Positions 1-9,047 of a stretch of DNA of 64,000 bases are shown here, piece after piece. Under the pieces are notes generated by a model. The model saw nothing but the letters and a program-made list of their open reading frames with translations. It was not told the origin of the DNA and did no database searches. Within the stretch, counting starts at the first letter, position 1; the number at the start of each line of letters is the position of its first letter. The translations under genes were made by a program, and so were the position numbers. Source of the DNA: Azospirillaceae bacterium (lineage in GTDB: Bacteria > Pseudomonadota > Alphaproteobacteria > Azospirillales > Azospirillaceae); assembly GCA_035645145.1 (NCBI GenBank), contig DASQNC010000007.1, positions 1 to 64,000 on the forward strand, given 5' to 3'.

Positions 1-1
1 A

Positions 2-850
2 CAGCAGGCCCTCGCGCACCGGCGCCATCGCCGCCGCGACGGGCAGGCCGGCCTCCACCACCACCGGCCAGTCGCCCAGGCGGCGGAACGACAGGATCCG
101 CTCCACCCCGTCCGCCCCGGTGCCCCGGTACGTGCCGGCCATCTGCCCGGCATTCCCGCCGGCATCGCCCGGCCACTCCACCGCCACCGGGCTGTTGGCC
201 ACCGCATTCGCCTGCATGTTCGAATGGGCCAACAGTTTGCCCTGCGCGGTCGCGACCCGCAGCATCACCTCGTTGCCCAGGCTGCCCACCTGGGCCAGGT
301 GGTTCAGGACCGTCGGCCGGATGGCCACCTGCACGACGCCCTCGAACCGGTCCCGCGGCCCCTCCACCCGGCGGCTGTAGGTGAACAGCACCTCCTGGCT
401 CAGGCGGCTGAGCAGGGCCTCGCCGATGAACCGCTCGGTGCCGCCCGCATGGGCCCGGAACCAGGGCCGGTCCGCCAGTTCGACCGCCGCCGCCGGGTAT
501 GCGTCGGACTGCGCGAACACCCGGCCCTTGTCGTCCACGACGATCAGATAGTCGCCCACCGACGTCCGCCCCGCATAGTCGACCAGCAGCCTGTGGACCT
601 CCAGCGAACCCAAGGCGGCCAAGCCGCCGCGCCGCTCCAGTTCCTCGGTGATCTCGCGCGCGATCAGGTCGCCCGTCTCGAACACGCGGCGGGTGTACTC
701 CTCGACGATCAGCGCCATGTCGCGGGTGGCTTCCTCGGCCCTGGCCACGGCCTGCTCGTGGTCGAAGTACAGGAACGCGCCCCGCATGGCGACCAGGGCC
801 AGGGTGACGAACAGGGCCGTCGCGTAGATCGCCCGGCGCACCCGGCCCAT
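2..850 (-). CDS. Membrane sensor protein, N-terminal part (PDC/Cache-like extracellular domain)
   Basis: The gene runs off the left edge; only the first 283 codons are visible. The protein opens with a short basic stretch and one hydrophobic segment (about residues 6-28). A soluble region of roughly 250 residues follows, containing VVDDKGRVFAQSD-type and RPWFRAHAGG-type segments. That is the layout of PDC/dCache sensor domains of histidine kinases, diguanylate cyclases and chemoreceptors, with a periplasmic ligand-binding module after the first membrane helix. The output domain lies outside the window, so the signalling class is unknown. The ATG at 848-850 is chosen because it sits directly before the membrane segment. 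The frame stays open further upstream, so the start is not certain. The domain call is recognition by eye. Confidence 0.7.
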   Translation of the reverse strand, partial: MGRVRRAIYATALFVTLALVAMRGAFLYFDHEQAVARAEEATRDMALIVEEYTRRVFETGDLIAREITEELERRGGLAALGSLEVHRLLVDYAGRTSVGDYLIVVDDKGRVFAQSDAYPAAAVELADRPWFRAHAGGTERFIGEALLSRLSQEVLFTYSRRVEGPRDRFEGVVQVAIRPTVLNHLAQVGSLGNEVMLRVATAQGKLLAHSNMQANAVANSPVAVEWPGDAGGNAGQMAGTYRGTGADGVERILSFRRLGDWPVVVEAGLPVAAAMAPVREGLL

Positions 851-1287
851 GCGCGCGGTGCCTCCGGCGAGGCCGGCATCGCCGGCATTCCCGGCCGGTC
901 CGTCCGCCGGGCCCCCACCGACCGCCGTCCGCTCCCCGTCGCCGGACCGGACGAGCCCTTCGTTCGTCGGCCGATGCCGGGGGCCAGCCGGATTTGCGCG
1001 GCTTGCCGGCGTGCGGGCTTCAGTCGGTGCCTGGATTGGCATCATCGGGTTCCATGCGTCCCATGCCAAACGGATGCGGTCGTCGGCGACAGGAAGCCTA
1101 TCCGCCGCGACATCCTTCGCGCACCCACTACAAATGGTTGCGGCTATTCCAAAAGGATCTGTGGACGCCGGGCACCGTGGGGCAGGGATCGCCGCGGCGG
1201 AGACCGCCATCGGGTTGATGCGCCCGGCCGATGGTGTATGAGTGGACAGGCCGCCCCGGCGCGCCGTCCCAACCCGCCCGAAGACCG
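851..1287. other. Intergenic region between divergent genes
   Basis: About 440 bases separate the start of the sensor gene (minus strand) from the glycosylase gene (plus strand). Open frames cross it on both strands, but none has a recognisable protein or ribosome-binding site; they look like GC-driven shadows. A locally AT-richer stretch around 1125-1165 is the most likely place for promoters. No terminator or RNA gene seen. Confidence 0.5.
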
Positions 1288-2580
1288 ATGCCCGCCATTC
1301 CCGCCACCCCCCGTCCCAAGGACACGCTCCGCCTGGCCGAAGCACGGCGGATCGCGTTGGCGGCCCAGGGCTTCGCCGCACCCCGTCCCGATGGGCGGCG
1401 GACCGATGTCCGCCATGGCCGTCGGGTGCTGGACACGGTCGGGTTGATCCAGATCGACTCGGTCAACGTCCTGGTCCGGTCGCACTATCTGCCGCTGTTC
1501 TCGCGGCTGGGCGCCTATCCGCCCTCCGTCCTGGACAGTATGGCCCAGGGGCCGAAACGGGACCTGTTCGAATATTGGGGACACGAGGCCTCGCTGCTGC
1601 CCCTGTCGTTCCAGCCGTTGCTGCGGTGGCGCATGGCGCGCGCCGAGCGGGGCGAAGGCCTCTATTCCGGCCTCGCCCGCTTCGGGCGCGAGCGGCGCGC
1701 CTACATTGACGCCGTGCTGGCGGAGGTCGAGGCCCGCGGCCCGCTGGTCGCCTCGGAGCTGAGTTCCGGCGGCAAGGCCACGGGATCCTGGTGGGGATGG
1801 AGCGACGGCAAGCGGGCGCTGGAATGGCTGTTCTGGGCCGGCTTGGTCACCACCCGCACCCGCCGCGGGTTCGAGCGCGTGTACGACCTCACCGAACGGG
1901 CCCTGCCCGAGGCCGCCGCCCTGCCCACGCCGGACGAGGCCGATGCCCAGCGTGCGCTGGTGCGCACCGCCGCCCGGTCCCTCGGCGTGGCGACGGAACG
2001 GGACCTGCGCGACTATTTCCGCATGGAGCCGGCCGATACCCGCGCCCGCATCGCCGAGCTGGTCGAGGCGGGCGCACTGCACCCCGTGCGCGTCGAAGGC
2101 TGGAAGGCACCCGCCTATCTCGACGCATCCGCGCGGGTGCCGCGGCGGGTCGCCGCCCGGGCGCTGCTGTCGCCCTTCGACAGCCTGGTGTGGGAACGCG
2201 ACCGCACCGAGCGGCTGTTCGGTTTCCGCTACCGGCTGGAAATCTACACCCCCGCGCCCAAGCGCGTTTACGGCTACTACGTCCTGCCGTTCCTGCGGGG
2301 CGAGCACCTGGTCGCCCGTGTCGATCTGAAGGCCGACCGGGCCGCCGGCCGCCTGCTGGTGCGGGCCGCCCATGCCGAGCCCGGCGCCCCCCTGGCCGAC
2401 ACCGCCGACGCCCTGATGGCCGAACTGCGGGAGATGGCCGGTTGGTTGGGCCTGGGCGGGGTGGTGGTGTCCGGCCGGGGCGATCTGGCCGCCCATCTGG
2501 CCCCGCGCGCCGACGGGTCGGCCGACGCCGGGCCCGATCCCGAACCCGTCCCCGAGTCCCTGTTGCCCGCCGACGACTGA
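1288..2580 (+). CDS. Winged-helix DNA glycosylase of the YcaQ/AlkX (HTH_42) family
   Basis: The 430-residue protein matches the YcaQ family along its length: LRLAEARRIALAAQGF near the start, then LIQIDSVNVLVRSHYLPLFSRLG, EYWGHEASLLP and a C-terminal FDSLVWERDR segment. Family members are monofunctional DNA glycosylases. E. coli YcaQ opens interstrand crosslinks and alkylated bases, and Streptomyces AlkZ excises azinomycin adducts. The catalytic segment here reads Q-I-D (Gln55, Asp57), the QxD form reported for the YcaQ/AlkX branch, not the QxQ form of AlkZ. The ATG at 1288 fits the short N-terminus of relatives; an in-frame ATG at 1231 would add 19 residues. It stands alone, with a convergent Uup gene downstream. 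The substrate in this organism is unknown. Confidence 0.85.
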   Translation: MPAIPATPRPKDTLRLAEARRIALAAQGFAAPRPDGRRTDVRHGRRVLDTVGLIQIDSVNVLVRSHYLPLFSRLGAYPPSVLDSMAQGPKRDLFEYWGHEASLLPLSFQPLLRWRMARAERGEGLYSGLARFGRERRAYIDAVLAEVEARGPLVASELSSGGKATGSWWGWSDGKRALEWLFWAGLVTTRTRRGFERVYDLTERALPEAAALPTPDEADAQRALVRTAARSLGVATERDLRDYFRMEPADTRARIAELVEAGALHPVRVEGWKAPAYLDASARVPRRVAARALLSPFDSLVWERDRTERLFGFRYRLEIYTPAPKRVYGYYVLPFLRGEHLVARVDLKADRAAGRLLVRAAHAEPGAPLADTADALMAELREMAGWLGLGGVVVSGRGDLAAHLAPRADGSADAGPDPEPVPESLLPADD

Positions 2581-2639
2581 GCCGACGTGCGATGCGAGCC
2601 GCCGTGCGGTGGCTTCGACCTTCGCCCGCGCGGGAACGC

Positions 2640-4472
2640 TCAGCCGGTCAGATCCTCCCGCTGGGCCTCCAGCTCCAGCCAGCGGTCCTCGGCGGCGGCC
2701 AGTTCCTCCTGGGCGGTTGCCAGCTCGCGCGACAGCCGGTCGAATGCGTTGGGATCGCGGGCGTACAGGTCCGGGTCCTCCAGCCGCGCCCGCAGATCCG
2801 CCAGCTTGGCGGTCAGGGCCTCGATCCGCGCCGGCAACTGGTCCAGTTCGCGCTGGTCCTTGTAGCTGAGCTTGCCGCCGGTGCGGGCGGGCCGGGCATT
2901 GCCGGACGGGGTTGCCGCGCCGTCCGGCTTGGCAGGCGCGGCCGGCCGGCCACCCACTTGGCCACCCGCCTGTTCCTCCCGGGCCTGCTTCCAGCGCGCG
3001 TAGTCCGACCAGCCGCCCGCCACCTCGACGACGCGCCCGTCCCCTTCCACGGCGATGACCGAGGTCACCAGCCGGTCCAGGAAGTCGCGGTCGTGGCTGA
3101 CCATGATCAAGGTGCCCTGGTAGTCGGCCAGCACCTCCTCCAGCAGGTCCAGGGTGTCCATGTCCAGATCGTTGGTCGGCTCGTCCAGGACCAGCAGGTT
3201 GGACGGGCGGGCGAACAGGCGCGCCAGCAGCAGCCGGTTGCGCTCGCCGCCGGACAGCGCCTTCACCGGCTGGTCCATCTGCCGGCTTTCGAACAGGAAG
3301 TCCTGGAGGTATCCGGCGATGTGCTTGCGCCGGCCGCCCACCTCGACCCAGTCGCCGCCGTCCGGCAGCAGCGTCCGGCGCAAGGTCGCCTCGGGGTCCA
3401 GGCTGGCCCGCCGCTGGTCGAAAACCGCCAGCTCCAGGTTGGTGCCGTGGCGGATGGTGCCGGTGTCGGGCGGCAGCTCGCCGATCAGCATCTTCAAAAG
3501 CGTCGTCTTGCCGGCGCCGTTCGGGCCGATCACCCCGACCCGGTCGCCGCGCAGGATGCGGGTGGAGAAGCCCTTGACCACCGGGCGACCGTCGAAGGAC
3601 TTGCCCAGATCCTCGACCTCGACCACCAGCCGGCCGCTGGCGCCGGCCTCGGCCACCGCCATCTGCACCTGCCGGTCGCCGCGCAACTGTTCGGCCCGGA
3701 CCCGGCGCAGCTCGCCCAGGTTGCGCACGCGGCCCATGTTCCGCCGACGGCGGGCGGAAATGCCCTCGCGCGACCACCGCGTCTCCTCGGCGATCTTGCG
3801 GTCCAATTTGTGCGCGGCCTGCTCCTCCTGCTCGAACACCTCCTGCTGCCACACCTCGAACTCGGCGAAGCCGCGGTCGGTGGCGCGGATGCGCCCGCGG
3901 TCCAGCCACGCCACGCGGCGGCCCAGCCGGGTCAGGAAGCGGCGGTCGTGGCTGATCAGGACGAGCGCGCCGCGATAGGCGTCCAGCGTGTCCTCCAGCC
4001 AGGCGATCGTCGGCAGGTCCAGATGGTTCGTCGGCTCGTCCAGCAGCAGCACGTCCGGATCGGACACCAGCGCGTGCGCCAGCGCCGCCCGGCGCTGCTC
4101 GCCCCCCGACATCACCGACGGGTCGCGTCCGGGGTCCAGATCCAACCGGTCCAGCACGGCGCCGACGGCATGCCGGCCGCCGTCCGGCGGCAGGCCGGCG
4201 GCGACATAGTCCTCCACCGTCGCGTAACCGGCCACGTCGGGTTCCTGGGACAGGTAGGACACGCGCGTGCCGGGCTGCAGGAAGCGCGTGCCGCCGTCCA
4301 GCTCCTGGCGGCCGGCCAGGACCTTCAGCAGCGTGGACTTGCCGGCGCCGTTGCGGCCCAGCAGGCAGATGCGGTCGCCCCGGCCGACGGCGAGGTCGAC
4401 CCCGTCGAACAGGGGCCGGCCGCCGAAGCCGAGGATGGCGGATTGCAGGGCGAGGAGAGGGGCTTGAACCAT
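2640..4472 (-). CDS. uup: ABC-F family ATPase Uup
   Basis: This 610-residue protein has two ABC ATPase domains and no membrane segments. The first Walker A is GRNGAGKST (residues 39-47) and the second is GPNGAGKTT. Signatures are MSGGEQRRAALAHAL and LSGGERNRLLLARLF; Walker B segments are VLLLDEPTNHLD and LLVLDEPTNDLD. The linker between the domains is the ABC-F kind. A charged C-terminal coiled coil of about 70 residues begins at a KLSYKDQRELDQLP segment, typical of Uup. ABC-F proteins act on the ribosome or on nucleic-acid transactions; Uup affects transposon excision and branched DNA/ribosome function in E. coli. Both catalytic sites look intact. It is convergent with the glycosylase gene and probably monocistronic. 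Confidence 0.93.
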   Translation of the reverse strand: MVQAPLLALQSAILGFGGRPLFDGVDLAVGRGDRICLLGRNGAGKSTLLKVLAGRQELDGGTRFLQPGTRVSYLSQEPDVAGYATVEDYVAAGLPPDGGRHAVGAVLDRLDLDPGRDPSVMSGGEQRRAALAHALVSDPDVLLLDEPTNHLDLPTIAWLEDTLDAYRGALVLISHDRRFLTRLGRRVAWLDRGRIRATDRGFAEFEVWQQEVFEQEEQAAHKLDRKIAEETRWSREGISARRRRNMGRVRNLGELRRVRAEQLRGDRQVQMAVAEAGASGRLVVEVEDLGKSFDGRPVVKGFSTRILRGDRVGVIGPNGAGKTTLLKMLIGELPPDTGTIRHGTNLELAVFDQRRASLDPEATLRRTLLPDGGDWVEVGGRRKHIAGYLQDFLFESRQMDQPVKALSGGERNRLLLARLFARPSNLLVLDEPTNDLDMDTLDLLEEVLADYQGTLIMVSHDRDFLDRLVTSVIAVEGDGRVVEVAGGWSDYARWKQAREEQAGGQVGGRPAAPAKPDGAATPSGNARPARTGGKLSYKDQRELDQLPARIEALTAKLADLRARLEDPDLYARDPNAFDRLSRELATAQEELAAAEDRWLELEAQREDLTG

Positions 4473-4527
4473 GCCCCTCAGGTAGCGGTTCGGCCGGCGC
4501 GATGCCAGTCCGGCGGTGCTCCCAACC

Positions 4528-6228
4528 TCAGGCCGCGGCGACGATCAGGCGCCCCTCCACCGGCACGCCGGCCTCCCTGCGCAGGGTCACGGTCTCCATG
4601 AGCCGCACGGTCAGGCCGGCGCCGGCCAGCGTGCCGCGCAGATGGTCCTCGCCGTGGGCGTACCGGCCGTGGGCGTTCAGGACGTAGCCCTCGGCGGGCG
4701 GGTCGGCGGCGTGTTCCACGGTGAACGCCAGCAGGGCTCCGCCGGACCCCCCTCCGCCGGCGAGCGAGGCGCGTGCGGCGGCGAGCACATCGCCCAGGGC
4801 GCCGAAGTAGCAGAGCACGTCGGCGGCCACCACCAGGTCGAACGCGCCCGGCCGGCCCCGCAGGTATGCGGTCAATTCCGCCTCGTCCAGCTCGTCGTAA
4901 AGTCCGCGGGCCCGCGCCTGCGCCAGCATGCCGGGCGACAGGTCCACGCCGGACAGGTGCCGCGCATACGGCCGCAGCAGCGGTGCGCACAGGCCGGTTC
5001 CGCACCCGGCGTCCAGGACGGCCAGATCGCCGGACGCCGCCGGCAGGAACCGGCCGAGCGCATCGGCGATCCGTTGCGGCGCCTGGTAGCCGAGGCCGCC
5101 CAGGGTCCGCTCGAAGGTGGCGGCGAAGCCGTCGAAGGCGGCTTTCACGAACCCGTCCGAGGCGCGTTCGGGGGCCGGGCCGCCGCCGAGCGAGGCCAGC
5201 ATGTGCGCGGCCACCGGGTTGTCCGGATCGGCCGCCGCCCACGCGCGCAGAACCGCCGCCGCCTCGTCCGTCCGGCCGTGGTCGAGCAGGAGCCGGGCCA
5301 GGTTCCGGGACGCCTGCGGGTGGGCGGGGGCGTGCCGGACGGCGGCCCGGAACGCCGCTTCCGCGGCCTCCAACCGGCCCTGCGCGCGCAGGGCCGCGCC
5401 CAGGTTGTTGTGGGCCGCCGCGGCGTCGGGGGTCCGGGCGAGCACGGCCCGGAAGTCGGCCTCCGCGGCGGCGGCGTCGCCCGCGTCCAACAGGGCCGCG
5501 CCGCGCGTCAGGCGATGGCCGGCCTCGTGGGGGGCCAGCCGGGCCGCCCGTTCGTGGGCGGCGGCGGCCTCCGCCGGGCGGCCCAGCTCGTGCAGCGCCA
5601 AGCCGTGGGCGGCGTGCGCATCGGCCAGGTTCGGGGCCAGCCGGACGGCCCGCTCGGCGGCGGCGAGCCCCTCGTCCCAGCGGCCGGCGGCCATCAGCGT
5701 CCGGGCCAGTGCGAGATGCGCTTCGGCGTCGCCGGACTGCACCGCAACCGCCTGCCGCAGATGCGCGAGAGCCCCGTCCAGGTCGCCGCGGTCGGTGGCC
5801 AGCAGGCCGAGCTCCCGGTGGGCGGCCGATTGCCGGGGGTCGAGCGTGATCGCGTCCTCGAAGGCGCGCACCGCCTCCGCCGTCCGGCCCAGCGCGCGCA
5901 GCACCCGGCCCAGCATCACACGGACCGGCGCCACGCGCGGCAGCCGCGTCGCGGCCTCGCGCACGGGCGCCTCGGCCTCCGCGGCGCGACCGGCCGACAA
6001 CAACAATGCACCCAAATTGACCAGATAGCCCGGCTGGTCGGGGGCAAGCTGCGACGCGCGACGCACAAGTCGCAGCCCCTCGTCGGCCTTTCCGCGCTGG
6101 AACAGCACCAGGCCGAGCCCGCTCACCAGATCCGGATCCCGGGGTGTGCGGGCGAGCGCGCGACGGAACGCCGCTTCGGCCTCACCGAGTTGTCCGGCGG
6201 CGAAAAGGTCAAATGGGCTTATATTCAT
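4528..6228 (-). CDS. TPR-repeat protein with C-terminal SAM-dependent methyltransferase domain
   Basis: The protein has 566 residues. Roughly residues 1-330 are back-to-back tetratricopeptide repeats with the usual G-x-x-AEAxAxxRxAL pattern. The remainder is a class I methyltransferase with motif I VLDAGCGTGLCAPLL followed by SGVDLSPGMLAQAR and a FDLVVAADVLCYFG motif. Fusions of this type occur in alphaproteobacteria; the TPRs probably bind a protein partner and the C-terminal domain methylates a small molecule or that partner. No transmembrane segment or signal peptide is visible, so it should be cytosolic. The ATG at 6226-6228 is the natural start. The substrate cannot be deduced. The nearest gene in the same direction is uup, about 55 bp away, so read-through is possible. 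Confidence 0.85.
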   Translation of the reverse strand: MNISPFDLFAAGQLGEAEAAFRRALARTPRDPDLVSGLGLVLFQRGKADEGLRLVRRASQLAPDQPGYLVNLGALLLSAGRAAEAEAPVREAATRLPRVAPVRVMLGRVLRALGRTAEAVRAFEDAITLDPRQSAAHRELGLLATDRGDLDGALAHLRQAVAVQSGDAEAHLALARTLMAAGRWDEGLAAAERAVRLAPNLADAHAAHGLALHELGRPAEAAAAHERAARLAPHEAGHRLTRGAALLDAGDAAAAEADFRAVLARTPDAAAAHNNLGAALRAQGRLEAAEAAFRAAVRHAPAHPQASRNLARLLLDHGRTDEAAAVLRAWAAADPDNPVAAHMLASLGGGPAPERASDGFVKAAFDGFAATFERTLGGLGYQAPQRIADALGRFLPAASGDLAVLDAGCGTGLCAPLLRPYARHLSGVDLSPGMLAQARARGLYDELDEAELTAYLRGRPGAFDLVVAADVLCYFGALGDVLAAARASLAGGGGSGGALLAFTVEHAADPPAEGYVLNAHGRYAHGEDHLRGTLAGAGLTVRLMETVTLRREAGVPVEGRLIVAAA

Positions 6229-6367
6229 TTGTTGGCGCTTCCACCCGCTTTATCGGCGACGAGAATCAAGGTGTAGGCGGAGACTCTGTTCTGTTTCCGC
6301 TTTATGCAAGTGGCGGTAGAGTTTTGGCCGGAACGTCGGGGACGGGTGTGGTCCTACAGGAGGTCTC

Positions 6368-7000
6368 ATGCGTTTGCTGATCGCGGACGACCACGTTTTG
6401 GTGCGCGATGCGCTGAAATCACATATCGAACGCGTGGAACCTGGGGCGGAGGTGCTGACGGCCGGTTCGGCCACGGAAGCCGCCGATCTGCTGGACCGGG
6501 GCGTTGACGTCGACATGGTGGTCCTCGACCTTCTGATGCCCGGCATGAACGGCCTGGAAGGGCTGGACGAGATCAAGCGCCGATGGCCCGGCATGCCCGT
6601 GGCCATCATGTCGGGCAATGCCCGGACCCAGGACATCAGCGCCGCCGTATCGCGCGGGGCCAGCGGCTTCATCCCCAAGACGCTGAACGGCGGCGCGCTG
6701 GTGGGCGCCATCCGCCTGATGCTGGGGGGCGAAACCTTCCTTCCCGCCGCGACCGCCGTCCACGGCGCTCCGGCGAGCGGTGAAAAGGCGAGGACCGAGG
6801 CCGGTCCATCGCTGACCCGGCGCGAACGCCAGATCCTCGAATTCCTGCTCAAGGGCAGTTCCAACAAGGAAATCGCCCGTGCGCTGGAATTGGAGGAGGT
6901 CACCATCAAAATGCACGTGCGCGGGGTTTTCCGCAAACTGGGGGCCCGCAACCGGACCCAGGCCGCCATGCGCGCCGTGGAACTGGGCCTGGACGGCTGA
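6368..7000 (+). CDS. Two-component response regulator, NarL/FixJ type (REC + LuxR HTH)
   Basis: The 210-residue protein has a receiver domain (residues 1-120) with the acidic pocket IADDH, phospho-acceptor Asp54 in VVLDLLMPG, and Lys104 in GFIPKTL. A LuxR-type helix-turn-helix follows (about 145-205), with LTRRERQILEFLLKGSSNKEIARAL and VKMHVRGVFRKL-like elements. All signalling residues are present, so it should be a phosphorylation-controlled DNA-binding regulator. A strong AGGAGGT ribosome-binding site at 6358-6364 fixes the ATG at 6368. No histidine kinase lies beside it; the truncated sensor at the left edge is 5.5 kb away. It is therefore an orphan regulator and its targets are unknown. 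Confidence 0.9.
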   Translation: MRLLIADDHVLVRDALKSHIERVEPGAEVLTAGSATEAADLLDRGVDVDMVVLDLLMPGMNGLEGLDEIKRRWPGMPVAIMSGNARTQDISAAVSRGASGFIPKTLNGGALVGAIRLMLGGETFLPAATAVHGAPASGEKARTEAGPSLTRRERQILEFLLKGSSNKEIARALELEEVTIKMHVRGVFRKLGARNRTQAAMRAVELGLDG

Positions 7001-7029
7001 AACCGCCGGAGAGGCATGTGTCGAACGGC

Positions 7030-7087
7030 CGTCCGGCGGTCCCGCCGGACCGCGGGAGGTCGTCCGGCGGTCCCGCCGGACCGCGGG
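7030..7087. repeat. Tandemly duplicated hairpin (two 27-bp copies)
   Basis: Identical 27-bp units lie at 7030-7056 and 7061-7087. Each contains a perfect 8-bp inverted repeat (GTCCGGCG / CGCCGGAC) with a four-base loop. The element sits between the convergent ends of the response regulator and DUF378 genes, where it could act as a bidirectional, T-tract-free terminator or mRNA-stabilising structure. The repeats and stems are visible in the sequence; the function is inferred. Confidence 0.6.
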
Positions 7088-7109
7088 CGATCCCGGCCGG
7101 TCCGGCGTC

Positions 7110-7349
7110 TCAGATCCGGGTCGTCGCCGTGCCCCGGTTGGGGCCTCGGCTGTAGGTGGTGACGGGTTTGAACAGGGTCAGGCAATAGAGCGCCGCCAGA
7201 CCGACGAGCACGTAGACGGTCCGCGAGAGCACCGACCCGGGACCGCCGAACAGCACGGCGACCAGATCCACCCGGAACAGGCCGACCAGACCCCAGTTCA
7301 GGCCGCCCAAGATCACCAGCACCAGCGCAATGATGTTCACCGTGCGCAT
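7110..7349 (-). CDS. DUF378-family small membrane protein
   Basis: The 79-residue protein starts MRTVNIIALVLVILGGLNWG and contains GLVGLFRVDLVAVLFGG, the recognisable DUF378 (YuzA-like) pattern. Two hydrophobic segments cover most of the chain, so it should be a small inner-membrane protein. The function of the family is not established. The ATG at 7347-7349 is taken because the DUF378 homology begins exactly there; an upstream start at 7508 would add 53 low-quality residues. It is transcribed towards the response regulator and the duplicated hairpin lies between them. Confidence 0.8.
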   Translation of the reverse strand: MRTVNIIALVLVILGGLNWGLVGLFRVDLVAVLFGGPGSVLSRTVYVLVGLAALYCLTLFKPVTTYSRGPNRGTATTRI

Positions 7350-7681
7350 GGGGCGCCCCGCCTCCCTCTGGAAATCGTCCGGCGGGCGACCCTGGACGGG
7401 CGCCCCCGGTTTCGTCGATCGGCCCGCCGCATCGAACCGCCACGCGTCCCGGTGCGGTCCCGGTTCTGCCACAGGGCGGAAGCTTCGCCCAACACCCTGG
7501 CGGTGCACAGCCGCCCGTTCGGGGGCCTCCGCGTGAGCAGGTCCGGCCAGGGGTCTATCCGATCGAATGGGCTGTTCGGCCCGGGTGCGGAGGTCCGGCG
7601 CATTCGACCGTTTGCATGCAGGTTAAGGGAAATTTTTTCTTTCCTATGCTAAGGATATCCCCGTCCTAGCCGGAGGTTGGT
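7350..7681. other. Intergenic region with AT-rich promoter-like stretch
   Basis: No convincing gene is seen in these 332 bases. Bases 7612-7665 are far more AT-rich than the surroundings, with a T-tract at 7633-7638 and a TATGCT at 7645-7650. A Shine-Dalgarno-like GGAGG follows just before the ATG at 7682. This is probably the promoter of the small gene that follows; the left part would carry the DUF378 promoter on the minus strand. Confidence 0.4.
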
Positions 7682-7900
7682 ATGGATGACTGGGCCATCG
7701 TACGATTCTCCAGCGTTCCGGCGCTCCCCGTCCGGCAGGCCATGATCCGCTGGGCACAGCAGAGTGTCCCCGGCCGGTTCATCCCCTTCAGCCAGCACGA
7801 TGGCCCGGGGCGGCACATGTGGGGAGTGGAGTTCCAGCGGGCGGCCGACGCCGCCCTGTTCCGGCACCGCTGGCCGGACGATACGCGAGAAGCCCGGTGA
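7682..7900 (+). CDS. Small protein of unknown function
   Basis: The 72-codon ORF has a good ribosome-binding site (CGGAGG, about 6 bases before the ATG) and an AT-rich promoter-like region upstream, which makes it credible despite its size. The product begins MDDWAIVRFSS and has an aromatic, Arg/His-rich composition with a VEFQRAADAALFRHRW segment near the end. No signal peptide or membrane helix. I do not recognise the family. The next gene starts about 100 bp downstream on the same strand, so a two-gene transcript is possible. Confidence 0.6.
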   Translation: MDDWAIVRFSSVPALPVRQAMIRWAQQSVPGRFIPFSQHDGPGRHMWGVEFQRAADAALFRHRWPDDTREAR

Positions 7901-8002
7901 CCGGTCGACGCGGATAGGCCGGCGGTTGTGCTTGCGAGTTGACCTGCACGCGCGATTCCTCGAAAATTCAAATCTTGCGCAGTGTGCGCGAAGGAGAGTC
8001 CC

Positions 8003-8833
8003 ATGCGTGCGGCTGTGGTCGCAGCGGCGGCGGTACTGGGGATCGGTGGTCCAGCCCTCGGGGTCGGGGGCTTTGCGTGGGATGTGCTGGTGACGCCCGC
8101 GCCGGAGCTGCCGGCCACCTTGTCGCGCGAGACCTGCCACGTCCTGTTCGACGGGCATTGCCGTGTCGCGCCCGAGGAGCTGGTGTCCGTGCCGGACGAC
8201 GGCCAGCTGGACGCGGCCGCCGCGGAACCGGATTCGCCGTCCGACCAGCCGTTCGACCCCGGCACGCCGACCGCCAACCGTTTCGAGGGCGGGGAGCCCG
8301 GTCCGGGCGCCCCGGGGTTGATTCCCATCATTGCGACGCCGGCCAGCGTGAAGATCAAAATGGCCGAGCGGCCGAAGACGCCGCCGGCTCCGCCGTCCGC
8401 CGCCCGCGCGGACCGGGACGGCAGCCTGCGGCCGCGGGTCTCCGCCGGCGGCGGTCAGCCCGGTGCCGGGTCCGAGGGCGAGGTCCTGAACCCGTCCGCC
8501 CCCTCGACGCCGCCGATGGCGGGGCCGGTGGATGTCACCGGCCGTACCGGCGTCGAAGACATCGACAACCTCATGGACGCTTTGAGGTCGGCCGGTCTTA
8601 TCGGCACGTTGCGTCCGACGGTGGAACCGAACACGCCGGGGCTTGTGCTGGTGACATTGCCGGCAACCATGGCGCCCGTCGGCACACCGGCTCCCGCAAG
8701 GGATGCGCAGTCGGGCGGCGCCCGTCGGCGCGTCGCCCATGCCCCGGTCCGCACCGCGGCCGCCGTTCCGGGCAGGGTGGTGCCGGTCGCAGCGCCGGCC
8801 CGACCGCTGGCACCCGGCGCCCAAACGCCCTGA
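8003..8833 (+). CDS. Pro/Ala-rich secreted or membrane-anchored protein of unknown function
   Basis: The 276-residue protein starts with a hydrophobic leader (MRAAVVAAAAVLGIGGPALG) that looks like a signal peptide or anchor. A short folded-looking segment with two cysteines (ETCHVLFDGHC, about residues 43-53) follows. Most of the chain is low-complexity Pro/Ala/Gly-rich sequence, interrupted by a VEDIDNLMDALRSAGLIGTL segment that could form a helix. An AAGGAGAG ribosome-binding site just before the ATG at 8003 fixes the start. The composition suggests an envelope-spanning or disordered protein. No family recognised and no function assigned. Confidence 0.65.
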   Translation: MRAAVVAAAAVLGIGGPALGVGGFAWDVLVTPAPELPATLSRETCHVLFDGHCRVAPEELVSVPDDGQLDAAAAEPDSPSDQPFDPGTPTANRFEGGEPGPGAPGLIPIIATPASVKIKMAERPKTPPAPPSAARADRDGSLRPRVSAGGGQPGAGSEGEVLNPSAPSTPPMAGPVDVTGRTGVEDIDNLMDALRSAGLIGTLRPTVEPNTPGLVLVTLPATMAPVGTPAPARDAQSGGARRRVAHAPVRTAAAVPGRVVPVAAPARPLAPGAQTP

Positions 8834-9047
8834 CCGGCCGAAGGGGCGGCCACCCGAAGGCGTCCGGTGGGTGCCGGTTGATCGGGCCGTGACGAGAGTC
8901 GTCCCGGCCCATGGGGGCCGATTGCCCTCGGATGGGCCTTATGAACCGTCGATGGTCAAAGGGGGCGCTGGCGGGCACATTGCGAGGTTCGCCGCAGCCC
9001 TCCGGCCGGCCGTGGACCGACCGGGCGTCGCGCGGCCGTGGCCGGCG

